From Macrostomum hystrix (lineage: Eukaryota; Platyhelminthes; Macrostomidae): a stretch of 64,000 nucleotides of DNA. Under the pieces are notes generated by a model, which saw only the letters and a list, made by a program, of their open reading frames with translations, was not told the DNA's origin and searched no databases. A program made the position numbers and the translations under genes. This document shows, in pieces, positions 55,097 to 64,000 of this stretch. Location of the stretch: NCBI GenBank assembly GCA_950097015.1, contig CATNEN010000001.1, positions 27,309,001 to 27,373,000 of the forward strand, read 5' to 3'. The stretch's first letter is position 1; each line of letters begins with the position of its first letter.

Positions 55097-56329
55097 TTGC
55101 TCCAGCAACCGCTCATCCGACACTTCCATCAACTCGGCCACTACGGGGTCCGCAAGACCGCCAGCCTGTTGACAACCCGATACTTCTGGCCCAACATGCG
55201 GGACGCAATCAAGAGGTATTGCCGAGCGTGCGAAACCTGCCAACGAAGCAAAATCGGACGCCACACGACGGCCGGCAGTTCCGCGTTTGACCTACCGTCT
55301 AACAGACTCGAAGTCGTTCACATCGACATTGTCGGTCCGCTCCCAGTACCAGACAGAAAGTACGACGTCTCCTGCGGGCTGACCCCTCGATACATGCTCA
55401 CCATGATCGACCGCAGCACCAGCTGGATCGAGGCCACGCCGCTTGAGTCCGTCACCGCCGAGAGCGTAGCATCCGCATTCATCTCCACCTGGGTCTCGCG
55501 CTTCGGAGTGCCGCTGTAGATTGTCACCGACCGAGGACCACAATTCGAAGCTGAGTTCTTCAGCCGAGTCGCCAAAGTCGTCGGATTCCATCGACTGCGA
55601 ACGACAGGCTACCACCCTCAGACAAACGGCAAAATTGAACGAGCACATCGAACGCTGAAAGCCATCCTGAAGGCTCGTGGGGATTCCTGGTTGGAGAGCC
55701 TACCGCTAGCACTCCTCGCGATGCGCATCTCTCCGAACGAAAACGGCATTAGCGCCTTCACTCGCCTAATTGGAGAACATCCGATGATGCCCCGCATCTT
55801 GACGACAGAGGACCTCACGCCGGAGACCATTCGACTTCGCCTGGACGACCTGATGGACGACGCGAGACCTCCACTTAATCGGCCAACGTACATCCTGAGC
55901 GACCTCAAGACAGCCGAGAAGGTATGGGTCCGAGTCGACCGCACCCGGAAGCCATTGGAAGCACCGTATCAAGGCCCCTACCCGGTTGTGAAACGCCTAC
56001 CGAAGTTCTTCATCATCGCGACAGCCGCAGGACGCCAGGAATCCGTCTCCATCGACCGCCTCAAACCTTGGCGAACCGCGCCGACGCCTGCAGCTGGCAA
56101 CCAGAGGGTTCGACCGACAGAAGCGACGCAGGATCAGCAGCCATCCACGGCGCGACACGAGTCACCACCGAGCACCAGGACGGACGACACTGTTGACGCC
56201 TCAACAACTTGGGAGGAAGCCTCCCGACAGCCTGAGTCAGAGACGACAAGGACACAAACATCACCAGTAAGCACTCGAAGTGGCCGGAAAGTGCAATACA
56301 AACCTAAAAATGACTATTATTATTTCTAA
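55097..56329 (+). pseudogene. Ty3/Gypsy integrase fragment, right arm, with intact 3' end
   Basis: Same frame and motifs as the left-arm copy ([42 protein letters not shown]), with the same TAG at 55517-55519. Unlike the left copy it keeps the natural C terminus (STRSGRKVQYKPKNDYYYF) and the ~170 bp leading to the purine tract. This copy therefore represents the ancestral structure. Confidence 0.88.
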
Positions 56330-56500
56330 CTGGCAAACCGACAAGTAGACATAACTCTTGTACTGTACATTCGCATTCAACTTTTAGTTGCCTAACACTG
56401 CATTTCATGCGTCTGCAGCTTCGGCATCCCATACCGTAATCTCCAGTTTACCCGTGTGCATATTAATTCACCATCAGGACTCCATCTTCCGCGGGGGGAC

Positions 56501-56803
56501 TGATGTAGTGACATTAATTCGCGAAACTTCTGTACGTTTGAAACTCCTCATACTCATGCGCTTGCATCTAATAATAAAAAGCTTGTTTTAAACTTAAATT
56601 GTTTTAAACAAATTAAATTTGTTTTACCGTACAGTATATTTCTAGAAACTTCCGAAAACACTAAAATACACTATAAATATACTGCACCGGATCCAGCAAT
56701 AATCAACCCTTTCTGATCTCATACGAGACTCAACAAACAACACAGAAAACCACCGCCTAGCTCTTAATTACTCGCGAACTCGCGACGATAAAACCCCGCT
56801 ACA
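56501..56803 (+). mobile_element. Gypsy-type 3' LTR, right arm
   Basis: 303 bp, TGATGTAGTGAC to CCCCGCTACA, preceded by the purine tract CGCGGGGGGAC. It contains an AATAAAAAG region near 56571. The TG...CA ends and purine tract fit an LTR. Confidence 0.8.
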
Positions 56804-57915
56804 GAAGCATAAATTGTCGAGAGGAAAGCAAATATTATCGAAAGAAAGGCAATTTTTCGTGAGGAAAGCATGATTTATCAAGTGGCTTGCAAAAATCATC
56901 GAGGGGTAGCACTATTTATCGAAGGGGTCGCATGTTTATTGTGGGGTAGCATGATATATTGAGTAATAGTCTATCAGCAACAGCTAAAAACGTAAGCAAA
57001 AGTTTTTTGTTATTGTTTTTATTTTTTTTGGGTACAACTAACAGTTAATAGTAAAAGATATTGATTAGCTACTGTCAAAGCGAAAAAGTTTTTGCTTAAT
57101 CACTCTTTTCGCTCTGAGAAAAGAAAGCAGCAGCAAGTTGTATTCGATACAAAACTGAGGAAAGAATTTTCGAGCATATCTGCCAGCGTTTATAGATTCA
57201 GAAATATAATAAATTTCACGTTATTTTACTTTCAGAATTTCGCATTTTTTCATATTTATCATGTAAATTGCATACAATTTGCGGGCAAAGGCATTACGAG
57301 CCGTAGATATCTAGGTAATGCCTTGATTTCTCGAAGAGATTGTATGAGATTTCCAGGTCATGGCATAATACTTTCAGCTAGGGTAAATTTTTGAAGACGA
57401 TAGAATGATCTATTAAAGAGGGTAGCATGATTTATCGAAGGGGTAGCATGATTTTATAGGGGGGAGCATGAATTGTCGAGAGGGAAGCACGAACTGTTAA
57501 GGGGAAGCATGAAATATCGAGGGGAAGAATGAATAATAGATAGAAAAACATGACCGATCGAAGGGGAGCATGAATGGTCGAGTGGGTAGCATAAATTATT
57601 GAGGTGGAAGCATCAATTGTCAAGGGGAAGCATGAAATGGCGAGGGAAAAGTGAATTATCGAAGGGAATTAGCATGACTTTTCGAGGGGGAAGCATGAAA
57701 TACCGACTAAAGAGCATGAATTATTGAGGGGTAGCATGGTTCATCAAGAAGTAGCTAAATTATCGTTAAGATAAAATGATTTTTCAAGGTATAGTCCAAA
57801 TTTTTGGGTGTAGCATAAATTATGGAGGGGAGAGCATGACTTATTGAGAGGGAAGCATGAATTCTCAAGGGGAAGCATGACTAATCAAGAGGGGAAGCAT
57901 GAATTTTCGAGGGCG
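56804..57915. repeat. Degenerate ~20-bp repeats (TCATGCTACCC family) with linker, right arm
   Basis: Inverted copy of 38745-39866, here reading GGGTAGCATGATTTATCGA on the + strand. It includes the linker with TACAACTAACAGTTAATAGT at about 57031-57050. Confidence 0.85.
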
Positions 57916-58123
57916 AATAATATACTCAGCAACAGTGAAAAGTTCCACCCTCCAAGCGAGATGGAATTTTTCTCACTTATTGTGAGTGACGCAACTTGCG
58001 ACACGCAGCGAAGCTTATTGTCACTTGGGGGCTTGGGTCTGTGCAATGGTACAAAACTGCGTAACTTCAAGAGGACAAATTTTAAGTCTAATCCACACAC
58101 ACGATTTCAAAAATGGTCCGGCA

Positions 58124-59115
58124 ATGACTAATGCTGAACGATCGCGTGCTGTTGGAATAATGGAAGTCGTTGTGTCCATCAGCGAAGTTGCTCGCATATT
58201 TGGAAGATCGCGAGCGGCTATTCAAAACTGCTGACAAAGTCCTGTGAGACTGGCAGCGTGGAGCACGCTGCGAAAGGCAATCAGCGCCTTGATCCCGATC
58301 TGCTGCGAAGAGTAAGGAGAACTCCCACCCTGCCAGCCACCCTGCTCCGTCTGATGGGGGATGAGAGAAGCAGAGCAGGAAACATCCTGAGCGCCCAGAC
58401 AGTTCGACGTCGAATTCGGGAGATGCGCAAGCGGCCTCGACTCAGTTCTGCCCACGTCGCCAGCCGAGAGCAGTGGGCGATGCAGCGCGTCCACTGGAGG
58501 CAGCAGCAGTGACGACGCGTTGTTTTCACTGACGAGAGCCGGTTCCGGCTTTTCCAAGCAGATGGTCGCACCCGCGTTTGGCGAGAACCGCGGGAGGAGA
58601 TGTTGCTGCAGCATGTACAGTGCGCTGAGAGCCAGGCTGTCTCAGTGCACGTTTGGGCCGGCATCTCGCTACATTCAAGGACGGATATCGTCTTCCTGAA
58701 TGCCAACGTGAACGCTAATAGCTACGCAGATCTTCTGCAGACTCGGTTCCTACCGTTTGCCGACGCTGCTTTCGGAGGAGTCGGCAACTGCATTCTCCAG
58801 GATGATAACGCGTCGCCACACCGAGCCGATGCTGTTGGTCAAGTGAAAGAGCAGCTACAGATCCGCACTCTGTTCTGGCCTTCCCGGCCCCCAGACATGA
58901 ATCCAATCGAGCATGTCTGGGACTTTCTAAAGCGCAGAATTCGAAAAGAGAATGCACCACAGAATGTTGCGGAGCTGCGTCACGCCATTGCAAACGCTTG
59001 GCAGCAACTTCCACAGGACTTTCTGCGCTGCCTCATCTTGGGGATGCCCCGCAGAGTCGCCGCTCTCCTGCGCGCGATGGGAGCCAACACGTGGTTATTA
59101 GCATTGCGATTCTAA
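58124..59115 (+). pseudogene. Tc1/mariner-type transposase, frameshifted
   Basis: Starts MTNAERSRAVGIMEVV with a helix-turn-helix (ISEVARIFGRSRAAIQN), then loses frame near 58230. The main frame (58258 onward) contains a TGA at 58510-58512, directly before the catalytic block VVFTDESRFRLF. The remaining DDE signatures are intact: LQDDNASPHRA and PPDMNPIEHVWDFLKRRIR. About 330 codons in all, the usual size for Tc1 transposases. Terminal inverted repeats were not recognised. The gene begins only about 100 bp beyond the outer end of the right arm. Confidence 0.85.
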
Positions 59116-59585
59116 CTGCACTTCTAAACTTGTCTAAACTTGTCTCGATTTGAAGTGTCCAAAAAATTTCTGAATGTGATCTGGGTCGTGAAATGAAATA
59201 AAATTGCATTTTCATATTTGAGAAAGGCAGGAGCAGATCAGTTAGGAGTAATTTTAGTTTAAGTTACTAGCACACTAAGCCCCCCTTGTGGGGCACTACT
59301 GTTTAGACAAAAAAATCTTGTGTAATGCAGAAGGACAAAACACTCTAAAAGCAAACAAAAACGAAAACTCATTTCGTCTGTGTTAATTTCCCTGATTGCG
59401 AATATTCGTGATTGCGATTCAATGAGAATTTGAATTCTAAATAAATACAAAATTAGTGAGTCTGAGATTGAATACATTCTGAGACATCCTGTCTCTACAC
59501 CAAGAGCCCAATTGGGGCAAAATTACACAAGTAACTTACGTTTGATACAACTCAGCTTAGTGCTACTTAGGTAAATGTGAATACT
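59116..59585. other. AT-rich spacer, no gene seen
   Basis: A small palindromic stretch GCCCCCCTTGTGGGGC lies near 59279. Nothing else is identifiable. Confidence 0.45.
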
Positions 59586-59589
59586 ATCC

Positions 59590-60543
59590 CCTCAGCAGTA
59601 AAAAACGAATGTCTCCCCAGCTGCAGACAACAAATGTCCCCGAAGCAGCAGAGAACCAATGCCCCCCCAGCAGTAAATAACCAATGTACCCCCCAGCAGC
59701 AATGAAATAGTCCCCCCAGAAGCAGAGAACTAATTCCGCTCCAGCAGCAGAGAACTAATTCCGCTCCAGCAGCAGAGAACTAATTCCTCCCAGCAGCAGA
59801 GAACTAATTCCCCCCAGCAGCAGAGAACTAATTCCCCCCAGCAGCAGAGAACTAATTCCCCCCAGCAGCAGAGAACTAATTCCCCCCAGCAGCAGAGAAC
59901 TAATTCCCCCCAGCAGCAGAGAACTAATTCCCCCTCAGCAGCAGAGAACTAATTCCCCCCAGCAGCAGAGAACTAATTCCCCCAGCAGCAGAGAACTAAT
60001 TCCCCCCAGCAGCAGAGAACTAATTCTCCCCAGCTGCAGAGAAATTATTCTCCCCAGCTGCAGAGAACTAATGTCCCTTCAGTAGCAAATAACCAATGTA
60101 CCCCCCAGCAGCAATGAAATAGTCCCCCCTAGAAGCAGACAACGAATTCCGCCCCAGCAGCAGAGAACTAATTCCCCCCAGCAGCAAAGAAATTAGTTCC
60201 CCAAGCAGCAGAGAACTAATTACCCCCCAGCAGCAGAGAACTACGACGTAATTCCCCCTCAGCAGCAGAGAACCAATTTCCCCCAACAGCAGAGAACCAA
60301 TTTCCCCCCAGCTGCAGAGAACCAATGTCCCCCAGCAACAGAGAACCAATGTCCCCCCAGCAGCAGAGAACCAATGTCCCCCAGCAACAGAGAACCAATG
60401 TCCCCCCAGCAACAGAGAACCAATGTCCCCCAGCAGCAGAGAACCAATTTCCCCCAGCTGCAGAGAACCAATGTCCTCCAGCAGCAGAGAACCAATGTCC
60501 CCCAGTTGCAGAGAACCAATGTCCCCCAGCAGCAGAGAACTAA
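59590..60543. repeat. 24-bp minisatellite, variable
   Basis: About 40 copies of a 22-24-bp unit, CAGCAGCAGAGAACTAATTC followed by a run of C. The right part has CCAATGT in place of CTAATTC. The C-run length varies, so the period drifts and frames are short. Confidence 0.93.
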
Positions 60544-60545
60544 TT

Positions 60546-61097
60546 AGACAAAGTTTTAGGCAAACAATGATTGCTTCCCTGCACGAAAAAAACGCTAATT
60601 TTTTAGAGCACTGCTATTAGCTAGGTTAAAAATATTGTCTCCTAGTTTTGCATCTAATAACGATTGCAGCAATACTCGAAACAATTTCCTTTCGTTTTAA
60701 AAAAAGAACGCTGTCAGCTACGTATGTTCGAACAGTCTAAAAATGAACTACGCTACTGGCTTTACTCAAAATCTTTTCCTATGCTTTCGAATGTAAAAAC
60801 ACTGGCAGATTTGCTTGAAAATTCTTAGCTCAGTTTTGTATCGAATAAAAGTTGTTGACTGCACTCAAAAAAATATTTTTTCTTTTCTCAGAGCGAGATG
60901 AGCTATTAAGTGAAAATATTTGCTGTAGCTAATCAATAGCTCTTACTATTAACAGTTAGTTGTACCCAAAACACCTAAAAAATAAAAATAAAAACTTTTA
61001 CGAACCGTACTGACGTTTTTAACTGTTCATAATAGAAGACTACTCAATGTATCATGCTGCCCCTTCGGAAATACACTCTAACCCTTTCGATAAACAG
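60546..61097. other. Third, diverged copy of the arm linker
   Basis: 60780-61080 aligns with 39474-39725 of the left arm in the same orientation: ACTGGCAGATTTGCTTGAAA, CAGTTTTGTATCGAATA, CTCAGAGCGAGA, ACTATTAACAGTTAGTTGTA, then TATCATGCTGCCCC. It leads straight into the 42-bp array. 60546-60780 is unidentified. Confidence 0.75.
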
Positions 61098-61755
61098 TGC
61101 TACCCCCTTGATAATTTATGCAAGCCACTTGATAAATCATTCTACCCCCTTGATAATTTATGCAAGCCGCTTGATAAATCATTCTACCCCCTTGATAATT
61201 TATGCAAGCCACTTGATAAATCATTCTACCCCCTTGATAATTTATGCAAGCCACTTGATAAATCATTCTACCCCCTTGATAATTTATGCAAGCCACTTGA
61301 TAAATCATTCTACCCCCTTGATAATTTATGCAAGCCACTTGATAAATCATTCTACCCCCTTGATAATTTATGCAAGCCACTTGATAAATCATTCTACCCC
61401 CTTGATAATTTATGCAAGCCGCTTGATAAATCATTCTACCCCCTTGATAATTTATGCAAGCCACTTGATAAATCATTCTACCCCCTTGATAATTTATGCA
61501 AGCCACTTGATAAATCATTCTACCCCCTTGATAATTTGTGCAAGCCACTTGATAAATCATTCTACCCCCTTGATAATTGATGCAAGCCACTTGATAAATC
61601 ATTCTACTCCCTTGATAATTTATGCAAGCCACTTGATAAATCATTCTACCCCCTTGATAATTTATGCAAGTTACTTGATAAATCATTCTACCCCCTTGAT
61701 AATTTATGCAAGCCACTTGATAAATCATTCTACCCCCTTGATAAATTATGCTACG
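61098..61755. repeat. 42-bp minisatellite
   Basis: About 15-16 copies. Each unit is two ~21-bp halves, CTTGATAATTTATGCAAGCC+A and CTTGATAAATCATTCTACCC+C. Divisibility by 3 leaves frames open on both strands (YPLDNLCKPLDKSF on +), an artefact. Confidence 0.95.
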
Positions 61756-61957
61756 ACCTCGAAAATGCATGCTTTTTCATTAATAATTCATTCTTTCCCG
61801 TAAAAATTGCATGGCTCCCCCTCAATAGTTCATGCTAGCTCCTCGACATTTAACGCTTTCCCCTCGATAATTCAAGCTACCCAGTTGATAATAATAGTTT
61901 TCCTTCAATAATTCATGGCACATCGTCGATGTTGCAAGCTTTCTCTTCGATAATTTA
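61756..61957. repeat. Degenerate 20-bp units between two satellites
   Basis: Single diverged units of the TCATGCTACCC family (TCATTAATAATTCATTC, CTCGATAATTCAAGCTACCC), bridging the 42- and 62-bp arrays. Confidence 0.8.
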
Positions 61958-64000
61958 TGCTCTACCCTCAATAATTCATGCTACCACTTTGTTATATCAT
62001 GCTATCCCTGGACAAATCTTGCTACCCACTCAATAATTCATGCTACCACTTTGTTATATCATGCTATCCCTGGACAAATCTTGCTACCCACTCAATAATT
62101 CATGCTACCACTTTGTTATACCATGCTATCCCTGGACAAATCTTGCTACCCACTCGATAATTTATGCTACCACTTTGTTATACCATGCTATCCCTGGACA
62201 AATCTTGCTACCCACTCAATAATTCATGCTACCACTTTGTTATACCATGCTATCCCTGGACAAATCTTGCTACCCACTCAATAATTCATGCTACCACTTT
62301 GTTATATCATGCTATCCCTGGACAAATCTTGCTACCCACTCAATAATTCATGCTACCACTTTGTTATACCATGCTATCCCTGGACAAATCTTGCTACCCA
62401 CTCAATAATTCATGCTACCACTTTGTTATACCATGCTATCCCTGGACAAATCTTGCTACCCACTCAATAATTCATGCTACCACTTTGTTATACCATGCTA
62501 TCCCTGGACAAATCTTGCTACCCACTCAATAATTCATGCTACCACTTTGTTATACCATGCTATCCCTGGACAAATCTTGCTACCCACTCAATAATTCATG
62601 CTACCACTTTGTTATATCATGCTATCCCTGGACAAATCTTGCTACCCACTCAATAATTTATGCTACCACTTTGTTATACCATGCTATCCCTGGACAAATC
62701 TTGCTACCCACTCAATAATTTATGCTACCACTTTGTTATATCATGCTATCCCTGGACAAATCTTGCTACCCACTCAATAATTCATGCTACCACTTTGTTA
62801 TACCATGCTATCCCTGGACAAATCTTGCTACCCACTCAATAATTCATGCTACCACTTTGTTATATCATGCTATCCCTGGACAAATCTTGCTACCCACTCA
62901 ATAATTTATGCTACCACTTTGTTATATCATGCTATCCCTGGACAAATCTTGCTACCCACTCAATAATTCATGCTACCACTTTGTTATATCATGCTATCCC
63001 TGGACAAATCTTGCTACCCACTCGATAATTCATGCTACCACTTTGTTATACCATGCTATCCCTGGACAAATCTTGCTACCCACTCAATAATTCATGCTAC
63101 CACTTTGTTATACCATGCTATCCCTGGACAAATCTTGCTACCCACTCAATAATTCATGCTACCACTTTGTTATATCATGCTATCCCTGGACAAATCTTGC
63201 TACCCACTCAATAATTCATGCTACCACTTTGTTATATCATGCTATCCCTGGACAAATCTTGCTACCCACTCGATAATTCATGCTACCACTTTGTTATACC
63301 ATGCTATCCCTGGACAAATCTTGCTACCCACTCAATAATTCATGCTACCACTTTGTTATACCATGCTATCCCTGGACAAATCTTGCTACCCACTCAATAA
63401 TTCATGCTACCACTTTGTTATATCATGCTATCCCTGGACAAATCTTGCTACCCACTCAATAATTCATGCTACCACTTTGTTATATCATGCTATCCCTGGA
63501 CAAATCTTGCTACCCACTCAATAATTCATGCTACCACTTTGTTATATCATGCTATCCCTGGACAAATCTTGCTACCCACTCAATAATTCATGCTACCACT
63601 TTGTTATATCATGCTATCCCTGGACAAATCTTGCTACCCACTCAATAATTCATGCTACCACTTTGTTATATCATGCTATCCCTGGACAAATCTTGCTACC
63701 CACTCGATAATTCATGCTACCACTTTGTTATACCATGCTATCCCTGGACAAATCTTGCTACCCACTCAATAATTTATGCTACCACTTTGTTATATCATGC
63801 TATCCCTGGACAAATCTTGCTACCCACTCGATAATTCATGCTACCACTTTGTTATATCATGCTATCCCTGGACAAATCTTGCTACCCACTCGATAATTCA
63901 TGCTACCACTTTGTTATATCATGCTATCCCTGGACAAATCTTGCTACCCACTCAATAATTCATGCTACCACTTTGTTATACCATGCTATCCCTGGACAAA
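61958..64000. repeat. 62-bp satellite, about 33 units, right end open
   Basis: Each 62-bp unit is three ~20-bp sub-units: CTCAATAATTCATGCTACCA, CTTTGTTATATCATGCTATC+C and CTGGACAAATCTTGCTACCC+A. Variation is limited to a few sites (TTATATC/TTATACC, CAATAATTC/CGATAATTC/CAATAATTT), so the array is young and homogenised. Because 62 is not divisible by 3, a 60-codon frame restarts in every unit; none is a gene. The array continues past the window. Confidence 0.97.

Larger units (their letters stand above)
50588..58017 (-). repeat. Right arm of the large inverted duplication
   Basis: Reverse complement of 38649-44690. After removal of the hAT element and its extra target copy the arm is about 6290 bp, against 6042 on the left; most of the difference is the 256-bp deletion in the left arm. 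The outer junction is at AAGCTTA (58011-58017). A Tc1-like transposase pseudogene follows at once outside it. Confidence 0.93.

Noticed and set aside
38649..58017. One giant transposon with 6-kb terminal inverted repeats
   Set aside because: No target duplication is visible outside the arms. The arms contain unrelated older elements, and the spacer is a patchwork. A segmental inverted duplication explains it better.
38649..58017. Pure assembly artefact (fold-back or merged haplotypes)
   Set aside because: A fold-back read would give identical arms and no unique spacer. Here the arms differ by about 1% plus a hAT insertion and a deletion. It still needs long-read confirmation.
61047..63958. 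Dozens of 60-codon and longer ORFs at the right end
   Set aside because: They restart every 62 bp, or follow the 42-bp unit, and are produced by the satellite period.

Overview
This window is animal nuclear DNA: spliceosomal introns (GT...AG), a metazoan UCP4-type mitochondrial carrier, a ZMIZ-type SP-RING protein, a neuropeptide F/Y-type exon, EGFR-like ectodomains, tRNA-derived SINEs, and Tc1, hAT, Gypsy and BEL/Pao remnants. Short introns and the RPR(F) peptide suggest an invertebrate, perhaps a lophotrochozoan such as a flatworm. The species cannot be fixed from sequence alone.

Layout. 1-16.4 kb is almost pure minisatellite (21-, 15-, 21-, 31-, 40-, 20- and 27-bp units) separated by unannotatable stretches. 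17.5-33.7 kb is the gene-bearing part: an intronless ZMIZ-like gene (-), a six-exon UCP4 gene (+), the first coding exon of an NPF/NPY-like prohormone (-), a terminal exon of a cyclic-nucleotide-binding protein (-), and a tandem cluster of three secreted WSC-domain genes (+; the first decayed). SINEs with clear target-site duplications sit between and inside them. 35.6-59.1 kb is a mobile-element-rich block: three copies of a Crypton-like tyrosine recombinase (one open, one with a stop codon, one truncated) and a large inverted duplication (arms about 38649-44690 and 50588-58017). Each arm carries a Gypsy 3' fragment and an intronless, truncated EGFR-like ectodomain gene. The 5.9-kb spacer holds the open recombinase gene, an (AACT)n tract and a broken BEL/Pao element. 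A hAT element with a perfect 8-bp target duplication sits in the right arm only. 59.6-64 kb returns to minisatellites (24-, 42- and 62-bp units); the last runs off the window.

How the parts relate. The 42- and 62-bp satellites at the right end, and degenerate arrays in the outer part of both arms, derive from one ~20-bp unit (core TCATGCTACCC). A ~260-bp linker between them occurs three times, so satellite and linker have moved together. The 31- and 40-bp arrays on the left also share a core. The long ORFs inside minisatellites are arithmetic by-products of stop-free repeat units and are not annotated as genes. The most unusual material is the near-palindromic duplication with its hairpin junction, the recombinase gene with a perfect 32-bp palindrome fused to a TATA box, a CRE-octamer array, and a WSC gene whose stop-codon region has itself become a minisatellite.
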